A DNA stretch of 64,000 nucleotides from Rhodoplanes elegans (lineage in GTDB: Bacteria; Pseudomonadota; Alphaproteobacteria; Rhizobiales; Xanthobacteraceae): the NCBI RefSeq assembly GCF_016653355.1, contig NZ_NHSK01000076.1, forward strand, positions 1 through 64,000. Reading direction: 5' to 3'. Position numbers and translations under genes: made by a program. This document shows positions 8,003 to 17,950 of the stretch, in pieces (the first letter of the stretch is position 1; each line of letters begins with the position of its first letter). The notes under the pieces were generated by a model. That model was not told where the DNA came from, did no database searches, and worked only from the letters and a program-made list of their open reading frames with translations.

Positions 8003-9769
8003 GTGAGCAAGGATCGTCGATCCGACGACCTGCAAGTCCGGCCCGGCCGCATCCGCGATCGCGGTGTCCGCGCGAGACCCAAGACGTTCGTTGGCCAGGT
8101 CCTCGCTGCCGCGCAGAAGGCGGGGCATGTCGGTAAGCGTTCACGACCGGGCCGGTCGCCGTGGTCGGGAGGTTCGACCTTTGGGCGCGGACGCGGCGTG
8201 GCTTTCGGTGGACGCCGGCTTCTCGACCCGACGCGGCGGGTCCTGGTCAAGGCGCGCATCATGCGCCACCGCGGCCAGGCCTTCCGGGCAGCGCCGCTCT
8301 CCGCCCATGTCGCGTACCTCCGGCGCGAGGGCGTGGGCCGGGACGGTGAGAGGGCGCGGATGTTCGACGCCGGCGGCGACACCGACGAGAAGAGCTTCGT
8401 CGAACGGTGCGCGGGCGATCGCCACCACTTCCGCTTCATCGTCAGTCCGGAAGAGGCCTCCGACCTGACCGACCTGAAGGCGTTCACGCGCGACCTCCTC
8501 ACCGACATGGAGCGCGACCTCGGGACCCGGCTCGACTGGGTCGCGGTCGAGCACTGGAACACCGACAACCCCCACGTCCATCTTCTGGTGCGTGGCCAGG
8601 CCGAGGACGGCCGCGACCTCGTTATCAGCCGGGACTACATCACCCGCGGCATGCGGGAGCGCGCCGAGCACCTCGTTACGATCGAGCTCGGCCCCAAGAC
8701 CGAGCGGGACATGTGGGCATCGCTCGATCGCGACATCGGCGTGGACCGCTGGACCCGGCTCGACACCGCCATGCTGCGTCACGCCGACGAAGCCGGGCTG
8801 ATCGACTTGCGGATGTCAGCCGGGAGCGGGACCGATCCGGAGATCCGCCGGCGGATGATCGGCCGGCTGCAGCGGCTGGAACAGATGGGGCTCGCCCGGC
8901 CCGAGGGGGCTGCCCGGTGGTCCGTCGTTCCCGATGCAGAGCGCACGCTTCGCGACCTCGCCGCCCGCCGCGACATCATCGAGGTCATGCATCGTGCCAC
9001 CGCGGAGCGGGGGATCGAACGCCCGATCGGCGACTACATGATCCACGACCACAACGACCGACCGACGATTACCGGACACCTGATCGCCAGAGGTCTGCAC
9101 GACGAGCTCGGCGGCGAAGCCTATGCCGTGATCGACGGCGTCGACGGTAGGCTCCACCATGTCCGTTTTCCCGACCTCGACCGGCTGGAGCATGCCCCGC
9201 CGGTCGGCGGGATCGCGGCCGTGCGGCACCTGCAGGCCGACGGCGGGGGCAGGGCAAATCGGATTCTGAGCGTGCGGTCCGATCTGACGCTCGAGGCCCA
9301 GGTGACGGCGAATGGCGCGACCTGGCTCGACCACCAGCTCCTGGTGCGCGACAAGGCGGCGCTGTCCGAGGGCGGCTTCGGCAGCGAGGTGCGCGACGCG
9401 CTCGACCGGCGCGTCGACCGTCTGGTCGGGGAGGGGCTGGCGCGTCGCCAGGGCGGTCGCGTCGTGTTCGCCCGCGATCTGCTCGCCACGCTGCGGCGGC
9501 GTGACCTCGATGCCGCAGCGGCCCGGATCACGGCCGAGACCGGACTGGCTCATCGCGCGCCCGCCGAAGGCGACTCCATCGCTGGCGTCTATCGCCAGCG
9601 CCTGACCCTCGCCTCGGGTCGGTTCGCCATGATCGACGATGGGCTCGGCTTCGCGCTCGTGCCGTGGCGGCCGTCGCTCGAGCCGCACATCGGGCGGCAG
9701 GTCTCTGGCCTCGTCCGAGCCGGAGGCATCGACTGGACGCTCGGCCGACAGCGCGGCCTCGGCATCTGA
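8003..9769 (+). CDS. rlxS: DUF3363-type MOB relaxase (VirD2/RlxS-like)
   Basis: About 588 residues. The N-terminal half is a relaxase/mobilisation domain with the metal-binding motif NPHVHLLVRG (HxH near residue 190), preceded by a WVAVEHWNTDN strand. The family-typical RDYITRGMRERAEHLVT follows, and the second half is the DUF3363 domain. It would nick oriT, stay covalently attached to the 5' end and pilot the strand to TraG. The ORF opens at GTG 7997, but GTG 8003 has better spacing from AAGGGA. The unusually basic, Gly-rich stretch at residues 30-75 is normal for the family. TraG follows downstream in the same direction. Confidence 0.93.
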   Translation: MSKDRRSDDLQVRPGRIRDRGVRARPKTFVGQVLAAAQKAGHVGKRSRPGRSPWSGGSTFGRGRGVAFGGRRLLDPTRRVLVKARIMRHRGQAFRAAPLSAHVAYLRREGVGRDGERARMFDAGGDTDEKSFVERCAGDRHHFRFIVSPEEASDLTDLKAFTRDLLTDMERDLGTRLDWVAVEHWNTDNPHVHLLVRGQAEDGRDLVISRDYITRGMRERAEHLVTIELGPKTERDMWASLDRDIGVDRWTRLDTAMLRHADEAGLIDLRMSAGSGTDPEIRRRMIGRLQRLEQMGLARPEGAARWSVVPDAERTLRDLAARRDIIEVMHRATAERGIERPIGDYMIHDHNDRPTITGHLIARGLHDELGGEAYAVIDGVDGRLHHVRFPDLDRLEHAPPVGGIAAVRHLQADGGGRANRILSVRSDLTLEAQVTANGATWLDHQLLVRDKAALSEGGFGSEVRDALDRRVDRLVGEGLARRQGGRVVFARDLLATLRRRDLDAAAARITAETGLAHRAPAEGDSIAGVYRQRLTLASGRFAMIDDGLGFALVPWRPSLEPHIGRQVSGLVRAGGIDWTLGRQRGLGI

Positions 9770-9945
9770 TGGCTGCTTCGGCCTCGTGAGTCGGTCGCCT
9801 CTCGGATCGATCTCGTTTCCACGCCGCTCTGGCGACCCCGGTCATTGCACGACCGCGTTCGCCACTGTGCGACGACGCCACGCGGCCCGTTGCAGGCCGT
9901 CGACCACGCTCGTCTAGTCGCAGCATCACGGCTGAGGAACCAAGC

Positions 9946-11955
9946 GTGTCTGCGACAAAGATCCTCTGGGGCCAAGTCCTCGTCGTTTCGCTGATCGTGC
10001 TCGCCGCGACCTGGGGCGCGACGCAGTGGACCGCCTGGCGGCTCGCCTATCAGCCCCAGCTCGGCCAGCCCTGGACCGTGGCTTTCGGTGTTCCCCTCTA
10101 TCCGCCGCCCGAGTTCTTCTTGTGGTGGTTCCGGTTCGACGCCTATGCCCCGAAGATTTTCCTCGAGGGCGCCGTCATCGCCTCCTCTGGTGGCTTCCTC
10201 GCGATCGCCATCGCGGTCGGGATGTCGGTGTGGCGGGCCCGTGAGGAGAAGGAGGCCGCGACCTACGGCTCGGCCCGGTGGGCGACCGAGCGGGAGGTGC
10301 GCACCGCCGGGCTGCTCGGCCCGAACGGCGTCGTGCTCGGCCGGCTCGGCGGCGCCTATCTGCGGCACGACGGACCCGAGCACGTGCTCTGCTTCGCGCC
10401 GACGCGCTCCGGCAAGGGCGTCGGCCTCGTCGTGCCGACGCTCCTGACCTGGCCGGGTAGCGCCATCGTCCACGACATCAAGGGCGAGAACGTCCGCCTC
10501 ACCGCCGGGTGGCGCGCGACCTTCGGCCGGGTCCACGTGTTCGACCCGACCAATCCGGCGAGCGCCGCCTACAATCCGCTGCTCGAGGTCCGGCGCGGCG
10601 ACGCCGAGGTGCGCGACGTCCAGAACGTCGCCGACATCCTGGTCGATCCGGAAGGGGCGCTCGAACGCCGGAACCACTGGGAGAAGACCAGCCACTCGCT
10701 CCTGGTCGGCGCGATCCTTCACGTCCTCTATGCCGAGCCCGACAAGACGCTGGCCGGGGTCGCCACCTTCCTGTCCGACCCGCGCCGCCCGATCGAGCTG
10801 ACGCTGCGGGCCATGATGGTAACGCCGCATCTCGGGGACCGCCCGCATCCGGTGATCGCGTCGGCCGCCCGCGAGCTTCTGAACAAGAGCGAGAACGAGC
10901 GCTCGGGCGTGCTCTCGACCGCAATGAGCTTCCTCGGCCTCTACCGCGATCCGGTGGTCGCCGCGGTGACGTGCCGCTCCGACTGGCGGATCGCCGACCT
11001 CGTCGACGGCAATCGCCCGGCGACCCTCTATCTGGTCGTGCCGCCCTCCGACATCAGCCGGACCAAGCCGCTGGTCCGTCTCGTCCTCAATCAGATCGGC
11101 CGGCGGCTGACCGAGGAGCTCGACCCCAAGGGCCGCCGTCACCGGCTCCTCCTGATGCTCGACGAGTTCCCGGCGCTCGGTCGGCTCGACTTCTTCGAGT
11201 CGGCCCTCGCCTTCATGGCCGGCTATGGCCTCACGAGCTTCCTGATCGCCCAGTCGCTCAATCAGATCGAGAAGGCCTACGGGCCGAACAATGCGATCCT
11301 CGACAACTGCCATGTCCGCATCGCGTTCGCGACCAACGACGAGCGGACCGCCCGGCGCGTCTCCGACGCGCTCGGACAGGCGACCGAGCTGCGCGCCATG
11401 AAGAACTATGCCGGCCATCGGCTCTCGCCCTGGCTCGGGCATCTCATGGTGAGCCGCCAGGAGACCGCCCGGGCTCTGCTTACGCCCGGCGAAGTCATGC
11501 AGCTGCCGGTCACCGACGAGCTCGTTCTCGTCGCCGGCCTGCCCCCGATCCGCGCCAAGAAGGCCCGCTACTACGAGGACAGACGCCTTTCGGCGCGGCT
11601 GATGCCGCCCCCCTCGGCTGCGGCCGGGAAGGGCGGTCCCGGCGGCCGAACCCGAGCACAGGCCGACGACTGGACGGGCTCCCGTGACCTGATCCCGCCG
11701 TCTCCTGCCGCGAACGGTTCGGCCGCCGGGTCTCTCACCCGAGCGAGCGACCCGGACAATGCCGGCATCCGCCGCGAGCCGGAGCTGCCCGAGCACGAGG
11801 CGATCGTCCCCGAGACGCCGCCAGCGAGGCGCGAGTTCGATCTGATCGACGAGGACGTGGACGACGTCCCGCCGCCGACCGATGGACTCGGGCAACGCAT
11901 GCGCGGAACCGCCCGGCAGGCCGCCATGGACCCGAACGACGGCATCGATCTCTGA
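9946..11955 (+). CDS. traG: Type IV coupling protein TraG/VirD4
   Basis: 669-residue inner-membrane ATPase that links the relaxosome to the Trb channel. Two N-terminal membrane helices (about residues 10-28 and 74-94) precede a Walker A motif APTRSGKGVG near residue 155 and a Walker B motif LLMLDEFPALG near 403. The VirD4 signatures VHDIKGEN and DPTNPASAAYNPL lie between them, with IAQSLNQIEKAYG after. The C-terminal 110 residues are an acidic/Pro-rich tail. The start is GTG with GAGGAACC upstream. A CopG-like gene follows 11 bases after the stop. In intact relatives trbB comes next, but here it is 29 kb away. Confidence 0.95.
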   Translation: MSATKILWGQVLVVSLIVLAATWGATQWTAWRLAYQPQLGQPWTVAFGVPLYPPPEFFLWWFRFDAYAPKIFLEGAVIASSGGFLAIAIAVGMSVWRAREEKEAATYGSARWATEREVRTAGLLGPNGVVLGRLGGAYLRHDGPEHVLCFAPTRSGKGVGLVVPTLLTWPGSAIVHDIKGENVRLTAGWRATFGRVHVFDPTNPASAAYNPLLEVRRGDAEVRDVQNVADILVDPEGALERRNHWEKTSHSLLVGAILHVLYAEPDKTLAGVATFLSDPRRPIELTLRAMMVTPHLGDRPHPVIASAARELLNKSENERSGVLSTAMSFLGLYRDPVVAAVTCRSDWRIADLVDGNRPATLYLVVPPSDISRTKPLVRLVLNQIGRRLTEELDPKGRRHRLLLMLDEFPALGRLDFFESALAFMAGYGLTSFLIAQSLNQIEKAYGPNNAILDNCHVRIAFATNDERTARRVSDALGQATELRAMKNYAGHRLSPWLGHLMVSRQETARALLTPGEVMQLPVTDELVLVAGLPPIRAKKARYYEDRRLSARLMPPPSAAAGKGGPGGRTRAQADDWTGSRDLIPPSPAANGSAAGSLTRASDPDNAGIRREPELPEHEAIVPETPPARREFDLIDEDVDDVPPPTDGLGQRMRGTARQAAMDPNDGIDL

Positions 11956-11966
11956 AGGAGCGTTGC

Positions 11967-12416
11967 ATGAAGACGCGCATGAACGTGTATTTCGAGGCGG
12001 AGCTCCTGCAGAAGGTCGCCGACCTCGCGGCCCGGCGGAACCTGTCGAGATCCCTGATCGTCGAGGCCGCGGTCGCCTCGTTCCTGTCGCCCGATGCCGA
12101 GGATCGCCGCGAGGCCGCGTTCGCACGGCGACTCGACCGTCTGAGCCGGCAGATCGACCGGCTGACGCGCGACGTCGGAATCTCTAGCGAAGCCGTCGGT
12201 TTGTTCGTGCGGTTCTGGCTGACCGCCACCCCACCGATCCCTGACGCCGCCTGGGCGGCCGCAAGGGCCACCGGCACCGAACGCTACCAGGCCTTCGTCG
12301 ACGCCCTCGGCCGTCGCGTCGCCAAGGGACACAGCTTCATCCACGAGGTCTCCGTCGAGGTCGAGGGACAGGGGGCAACGCCGCTCTCCGAGACAGCGGC
12401 CGAGGCCAGGAATTGA
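11967..12416 (+). CDS. Ribbon-helix-helix (CopG-like) conjugation regulator
   Basis: 149 residues. The N-terminal ribbon-helix-helix (MKTRMNVYFEAELLQKVADL, then NLSRSLIVEAAVASFL) is the CopG/MetJ-type DNA-binding fold. A coiled region rich in Arg/Asp (RRLDRLSRQIDRLTRDV) and a C-terminal helical part follow, a layout typical of the protein between traG and trbB in alphaproteobacterial ICEs. It probably represses or coordinates tra/trb transcription. A GAAGGAG site lies just before the ATG. It is the last backbone gene before the cargo. Confidence 0.9.
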   Translation: MKTRMNVYFEAELLQKVADLAARRNLSRSLIVEAAVASFLSPDAEDRREAAFARRLDRLSRQIDRLTRDVGISSEAVGLFVRFWLTATPPIPDAAWAAARATGTERYQAFVDALGRRVAKGHSFIHEVSVEVEGQGATPLSETAAEARN

Positions 12417-13296
12417 CCCACCAGCTTTCGGGGAGCGGAGCTGCCATTCCTCAGTTGAGAATTCTGCAACGAGCATGATCCACGTGCGGACCGACGCTTC
12501 TGCGATTTCGACCGACTGAACCAACTGTAGCGGACAAATACGCTCACCAATCGCACCAAAAGGACGTTGCAGCCGGCGGTATACGGCCGTCATCGAAAAA
12601 TCCGTCTTCGAAGACCGTCGGGCCGCCCCGTTCGCGGTCACTGGCGCTGGGCTTTGTTGCGAACACCATTCGCTGGCCGCTCGCAGCCCGGGCGAACGAA
12701 TGATTCTTGCGCTCGCCAAGGCGCCTTATTCGCAACCTCGTTGAACCAAAGTCTACTCACGGGACATCGGCTTTTGCGCCGACCGAAACCAGCCCGCTCC
12801 CATACCGGGCGTCGTTGGCCCGCGGTTCGACATCGCGGCAGTCGGCCTCGGCCACGGTCCTCTTTCTGAGGCCAGTCGCGCAGACACGGGCTGCCCCTCC
12901 ACGCATCGGCACATCCGGCGGGCAACGCTGTTCCGCTATACTCGTTTGAATCTGACGGACCGTCCCGCGCATGTGCGTTCGACTTCCTCAGCGGCCGAGG
13001 GCCTTCTTGAACCGACTTTCCTTGTGGAGCTGATGCCGTCCGCCTTCTCGACCGCGTGGTGCAGTGGATGCGTCGCCGGGCGCCAACGGACGCGGCTGCG
13101 ACATCTTGCGTCCGGGTACCCGGGCTTGCGCGTGATCCAACGTGAGCCGATCTCCGTACCAACGCCAAACCGCCAGACGAGGCCGGCGTGCGCGACTGAT
13201 CCGTCCAGACGATCGACGAGCCGTGGCGGCCGCATGACGCCGCGTGCGGCTACGACTTGGAATTTCTGAGCCGATGCCGATTGACTGCCCGAGGTC
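12417..13296. other. Left cargo junction region, no supported gene
   Basis: About 0.88 kb separating copG from the efflux genes. Frames on both strands are Arg/Ser-rich shadows without domains. A segment around 12650-12765 begins GGCTTTGTTGCGAAC and ends near TTGAACCAAAGTC, which weakly resembles facing ends of an IS5-like element with almost nothing between them. The exact boundary at which the trb backbone was interrupted is not visible. Confidence 0.4.
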
Positions 13297-13302
13297 GTGC
13301 CG

Positions 13303-14493
13303 ATGCCGAGATGCCAACCCGCCGGGTCCGCCGGCCTGTCCCTCCGCGCGCTCGCCGCCGCGCTCGCCGCGACATTGACGGCCTGTGGCGACGCGAGCGT
13401 CGTGCCCGCCGCCGCCCCGTCCGCGCGGCCCGAGGTCGGCGTCGTCACGGTCCAGGCAGCCAGCGTGACGCTCACCAAGGAGCTGCCGGGCCGGATCACG
13501 CCGATGCGCATCGCCGAGGTGCGGCCGCGGGTGAGCGGCATCGTGGTCGAGCGCAGCTTCCAGCAGGGTAGCGTGGTCGAGGCCGGGGCGGTGCTGTACC
13601 GGATCGATCCCGCCCCCTTCCAGGTCGAGCTCGACAAGACCAAGGCGGCGCTCGCCAAGGCCGAGGCGGTGCTCTACCAGGCCTCTCGTCAGGAGGACCG
13701 GCTGCGGACGCTGCTGCCCGCCCAGGCCACCAGCCAGGCCCAGTACGAGCTGGCGGTCGCGGCCGAGCGCCAGGCCGAGGCCGAGGTGGCGGCCCAGAAG
13801 GCGGCGGTCGGCCAGGCCCAGCTCAATCTCGACTGGGCGACCGTGCGGGCGCCCATCACGGGCCGCATCGGCCGTGCGCTGGTGACCGAGGGCGCGCTGG
13901 TCAGCCCCAACGAGACGACGCATCTCGCCACCATCCAGCAGCTCGACCCGATCTATGCCGACTTCACCCAGTCGGTCGGCGAGCTGAACCAGCTTCGGCG
14001 CGATCTCGCCGAAGGCCGCCTGAAGAGCGTGTCGCCGGAGGCGGCACGGGTCCGCCTGCTGCTCGACGACGGCGCGGTCTATCGGCACGCGGGCCGGCTC
14101 CTGTTCTCCGACGTCAGCGTCGATCCCGGCACTGCCAAGGTGACGCTGCGCGGCGAGTTCCCCAATCCCGACGCCGACCTGCTGCCCGGCATGTATGTGC
14201 GGGTGCAGATCGAGGAGGCGATCGACACCGACGGGATCGTGATTCCGGCCCAGGCCGTGCAGCGCACGACGGCGGGCGGCAGTGCCGTGTTCGTCGTCAA
14301 CGGCGAGGGGCGGGCGATGCTGCACCCGGTGCGGGCGGGACGCACCCTCGCCGGCGGCGTGCTGATCGAGGACGGGCTGACGCCGGGCTGGCGCGTCGTC
14401 GTCGACGGCTTCCAGAAGTTCGCGCCGGGCGACGCCGTGACGCCGGTGCCCTGGCGCAGTCCGGGCAGCGGCCCGCCGGCCGCGCCGAACTGA
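13303..14493 (+). CDS. RND efflux periplasmic adaptor (membrane fusion) lipoprotein
   Basis: About 396 residues, AcrA/MexE family. A signal peptide ends in the lipobox LTAC (MPRCQPAGSAG start), so the protein should be lipid-anchored in the periplasm. A barrel-sandwich strand (VRPRVSGIVVERSFQQGSVV), a long alpha-hairpin (KTKAALAKAEAVLYQASRQE onward), the second lipoyl half (VRAPITGRIG) and a beta-barrel with LLPGMYVRVQIEE follow in order. It bridges the inner-membrane pump to an outer-membrane channel. The permease starts 30 bases downstream, so the pair is an operon. Either GTG 13297 or ATG 13303 could be the start. Confidence 0.92.
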   Translation: MPRCQPAGSAGLSLRALAAALAATLTACGDASVVPAAAPSARPEVGVVTVQAASVTLTKELPGRITPMRIAEVRPRVSGIVVERSFQQGSVVEAGAVLYRIDPAPFQVELDKTKAALAKAEAVLYQASRQEDRLRTLLPAQATSQAQYELAVAAERQAEAEVAAQKAAVGQAQLNLDWATVRAPITGRIGRALVTEGALVSPNETTHLATIQQLDPIYADFTQSVGELNQLRRDLAEGRLKSVSPEAARVRLLLDDGAVYRHAGRLLFSDVSVDPGTAKVTLRGEFPNPDADLLPGMYVRVQIEEAIDTDGIVIPAQAVQRTTAGGSAVFVVNGEGRAMLHPVRAGRTLAGGVLIEDGLTPGWRVVVDGFQKFAPGDAVTPVPWRSPGSGPPAAPN

Positions 14494-14523
14494 TCGCCAC
14501 GCCCGCCTCCGGAGACCGTCCCG

Positions 14524-17500
14524 ATGTCGCGCTTCTTCATCGCCCGCCCGATCTTCGCCTGGGTGGTGGCGATCTTCATCTGCCTCGCCGGCGCGCTGGC
14601 TCTGCCGTTCCTGCCGGTCGCGCAGTACCCGACCATCGCGCCGCCCTCGATCTCGATCTCGACCGTCTATCCGGGCGCCTCGACCCAGAACCTCTATTTC
14701 GGCGTCACCCGCCTGATCGAGGAGGAGCTGAACGGCGCCGCCCGCATCCTCAGCTACGAGTCGACCAGCGACACCACCGGCGAGGTGGAGATCATCGCGT
14801 CGTTCAAGCCCGGCACCGACATCGCCCAGGCGTCGGTCGACGTGCAGAACCGCATCAAGCGGATCGAGCCGCGGCTGCCCGAGGCGGTGCGCCAGCAGGG
14901 CATCGTTATCACCGAGGCGAGCAGCGCCATCCTGCAATTCGTCACCCTGACCTCGACCGACGGCAGCCTCGACGAGGTCGGGCTCGGCGACGTCGCCACC
15001 CGCTACGTGCTGCCGGAGCTGCGCCGACTCGCTGGCGTCGGGCGGGTGCGGCTGTTCTCGACCGAGCGGGCGATGCGCATCTGGCTCGACCCCGACAAGC
15101 TGCTGGGCCTCGGCCTGACCGCCCAGGACGTCGACACCGCGATCGCGGCGCAGAATTCCCAGGTCGCCTCCGGCCTGCTCGGCGTGCAGCCGTCGCCGGC
15201 CCGGCAGCGCCTGCAGAACATGGTGCTGGTGAAGGGCCAGCTCGAATCGCCGGAGGAGTTCGGCGAGATCGTCCTCAAGGCCAATCCGAACGGTTCGACC
15301 GTGCGGCTCGCCGACGTCGCCCGCATCGAGGTCGGCGGGCTGTCCTATTCGTTCGCCACCCGGCTCGACGGGCTTCCGGCCGCGGCGGTCGCCGTGCAGC
15401 TCGCGCCGACCGGCAACGCGCTCGCCACCGCCGAGGCCGTCAAGGCCCGCATGGCGGAGCTCGCCGCCTTCTTTCCGCCCGGGGTCACGTACGAGGTCTC
15501 CTACGACGTCACGCCGGTGATCGCCGCCTCGGTCAAGAAGGTGCTGCTCACCCTGGCCGAGGCCGTGGTGCTGGTGTTTCTCGTGATGTTCCTGTTCCTG
15601 CAGAACATCCGCTACACCATCATTCCCACCATCGTGGTGCCGATCGCGCTGCTCGGCACCTGCGCCGTGCTGCTCGGGCTCGGCTTCTCGATCAACGTGC
15701 TCACCATGTTCGGCATGGTGCTGGCGATCGGCATCCTGGTCGACGACGCCATCGTGGTGGTCGAGAACGTCGAGCGCATCATGGCGGAGGAGGGGCTCTC
15801 GCCCCGCGCCGCGACCGAGAAGGCGATGGAGCAGATCACCGGCGCCGTGATCGGCATCACCCTGGTGCTGATGGCCGTGTTCGTGCCGATGGCGTTCTTC
15901 CCCGGCTCGGTCGGCATCATGTATCAGCAGTTCTCTGCCGCCATGGTGGTGTCGATCGGCTTCTCGGCCGTCCTGGCGCTGTCGCTGACGCCGGCGCTTT
16001 GCGCCACCCTGCTGAAGCCGGTCGAGAAGGGCCACGGGCACGCGACCCGCGGGTTCTTCGGCTGGTTCAATCGCGGCCTCGACCGGGCGACCCGGCGCTA
16101 CGGCGCGGCGACGCGCTGGATGGTGGCGCGCGGCGGGCGCTTCATGCTGGTCTATGTCGTGCTGCTGGCCGGCCTCGGTTGGGCGTTCTGGCGGCTGCCC
16201 GGCGGCTTCGTGCCGGTCGACGACCAGGGCTTCGTGATGGTCGACGTGCTGGCTCCGGCCGACGCCAGCGCCGCTCGCACCCTCGACGTGGTGCGCGGCG
16301 TCGAGAAGACGCTGGCGGCGACGCCCGGCGTCGACAAGGTCACGTTCGTCACCGGCTTCAGCTTCTTCGGCCAGGGTGCCAACACGGCGCAGGCCTTCGT
16401 CACCCTGAAGGACTGGTCGGAACGCGGCCCGAACGAGAGCGCCGCGGCGCTGATCGCCCGCCTGAACCCGGAGTTCGCCAAGATCCGCGACGCCGAGGTG
16501 TCGATGCTGGCGCCGCCGCCGGTCGCCAATCTCGGCACCACCAGCGGTTTCAGCTTCCGCCTGCAGGACCGCTCCCAGCGCGGCTACGAGGCCCTGATCG
16601 CCGCCAAGGATGCACTGCTCGCCGCGGCGAAGCGCTCGCCGGTGCTCGGCGAGCTGGTGGTGGAGGGGCTGCCACCCGCCCCGCAGGTGCGGCTCGACAT
16701 CGATCGGCGCAAGGCGGCGGCGCTCGGCGTCACCTTCGCCGACATCAACGCCGCGCTGTCGACCAATCTCGGCTCCAGCTACATCAACGACTTCCTCAAT
16801 CGCGGCCGCATGCAGCGGGTGATCGTGCAGGCCGGCGACGAGAAGCGCCTGGTGCCCGAGGATCTCCTGACCTACAGCGTCCGCAACAAGGCCGGCGAGA
16901 TGGTGCCGTTCTCGTCCTTCGCACGCGTCGCCTGGGTGATCGGCCCGACCCAGGTGGTCGGCTTCGACGGCTATCCGGCGGTGCGGATCACCGGCAGCCC
17001 GGCGCCCGGCTACACGTCCGGCGACGCCATCGCCGAGATGGAGCGGCTGATGCGCACCCTGCCGGGTGGCTTCGGTTACGCCTGGACCGGTCAGTCGCTG
17101 CAGGAGAAGCTCGCCGGCTCGCAGGCGGCGTTCCTGCTCGGCCTGTCGATCCTGTTCGTGTTCCTGTGCCTCGCGGCGCTCTACGAGAGCTGGTCGATCC
17201 CGTTCGCCGTGATGCTCGCGGTGCCGCTCGGCCTGGTCGGCTCGGTGGCGGCGGCGTGGCTGCGCGGGCTGCCCAACGACGTCTACTTCACGGTCGGGAT
17301 CGTCACCATCATCGGGCTGTCGGCCAAGAACGCGATCCTGATCATCGAGTTCGCCAAGGACCTGCGGGCTCGCGGCACGCCGCTGATCGAGGCGACCATA
17401 ATGGCGGCCGAGCTGCGCTTCCGACCGATCGTCATGACCTCGCTCGCCTTCATCCTCGGCGTAGTGCCGCTGGTGATCGCCTCGGGTGCGAGTGCGGCGA

Positions 17501-17655
17501 GCCAGCAGGCGCTCGGCACCGGGGTGCTCGGTGGCATGATCACGGCGACCGTGCTGGCGGTGTTCTGGGTGCCGGTGTTCTTCGTCGTGGTGATGCGATA
17601 TCTCTCCCCACAGGACGCGGCGCCTGACCCCTCCGCCACACCGGCCGGGCCGTGA
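14524..17655 (+). CDS. RND multidrug efflux permease, HAE1 family (AcrB/MexF-like)
   Basis: 1043-residue proton-driven inner-membrane pump. It starts MSRFFIARPIFAWVVAIF, the canonical HAE1 first helix. The two large periplasmic loops and 12 membrane segments are intact, including the proton-relay helix IGILVDDAIVVVENVERIM with the Asp pair and the second-half helix VGIVTIIGLSAKNAILIIEFAKDL. Full family length suggests activity. It is co-transcribed with the adaptor at 13303. No TolC/OprM-type outer-membrane factor or TetR/LysR regulator is adjacent, so the pump must borrow a channel encoded elsewhere. Substrate cannot be told from sequence. Confidence 0.95.
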   Translation: MSRFFIARPIFAWVVAIFICLAGALALPFLPVAQYPTIAPPSISISTVYPGASTQNLYFGVTRLIEEELNGAARILSYESTSDTTGEVEIIASFKPGTDIAQASVDVQNRIKRIEPRLPEAVRQQGIVITEASSAILQFVTLTSTDGSLDEVGLGDVATRYVLPELRRLAGVGRVRLFSTERAMRIWLDPDKLLGLGLTAQDVDTAIAAQNSQVASGLLGVQPSPARQRLQNMVLVKGQLESPEEFGEIVLKANPNGSTVRLADVARIEVGGLSYSFATRLDGLPAAAVAVQLAPTGNALATAEAVKARMAELAAFFPPGVTYEVSYDVTPVIAASVKKVLLTLAEAVVLVFLVMFLFLQNIRYTIIPTIVVPIALLGTCAVLLGLGFSINVLTMFGMVLAIGILVDDAIVVVENVERIMAEEGLSPRAATEKAMEQITGAVIGITLVLMAVFVPMAFFPGSVGIMYQQFSAAMVVSIGFSAVLALSLTPALCATLLKPVEKGHGHATRGFFGWFNRGLDRATRRYGAATRWMVARGGRFMLVYVVLLAGLGWAFWRLPGGFVPVDDQGFVMVDVLAPADASAARTLDVVRGVEKTLAATPGVDKVTFVTGFSFFGQGANTAQAFVTLKDWSERGPNESAAALIARLNPEFAKIRDAEVSMLAPPPVANLGTTSGFSFRLQDRSQRGYEALIAAKDALLAAAKRSPVLGELVVEGLPPAPQVRLDIDRRKAAALGVTFADINAALSTNLGSSYINDFLNRGRMQRVIVQAGDEKRLVPEDLLTYSVRNKAGEMVPFSSFARVAWVIGPTQVVGFDGYPAVRITGSPAPGYTSGDAIAEMERLMRTLPGGFGYAWTGQSLQEKLAGSQAAFLLGLSILFVFLCLAALYESWSIPFAVMLAVPLGLVGSVAAAWLRGLPNDVYFTVGIVTIIGLSAKNAILIIEFAKDLRARGTPLIEATIMAAELRFRPIVMTSLAFILGVVPLVIASGASAASQQALGTGVLGGMITATVLAVFWVPVFFVVVMRYLSPQDAAPDPSATPAGP

Positions 17656-17950
17656 CGGGTGCGAGGACCGTTCGGCTCCGATCCGCTAACGTCAGTGAGA
17701 TGACGGGCTCCAAAAAATCGTCCGCTGTTGCGACATGCTCGATCCCGCCCGCCGCCCACATCGATGCTGCGGTGCGGTGCTGTGCACGTCCGCTTGCACT
17801 TTGATTAATCCATTCTTTGCTAGTTCGGTCAATTATACCTCTACCTTGACGCTGACATGATGTATCCCGCTACCCCCCCCAGTCTTCTCGCCCTGTCCTG
17901 CCCGGCGACGACGCGCCGGAGGAGACGCCGCGGTTTGAAAGGACCCTCGC

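Noticed and set aside
9589-12126. 845-codon minus-strand frame opposite traG
   Set aside because: TraG is clear on the plus strand, and the antisense frame has shadow composition only.
12650-12765. Possible facing IS5-like ends (GGCTTTGTTGCGAAC and GTTGAACCAAAGTC)
   Set aside because: Only weak and gapped similarity between the two ends and no transposase between them, so not enough to call an element.
12988-16041. Very long minus-strand open frame (about 1017 codons) opposite the RND genes
   Set aside because: It mirrors the efflux adaptor and permease, which have full family motifs on the plus strand. The antisense product is Arg/Gly/His-rich without domains, a normal effect of GC-rich codon use.
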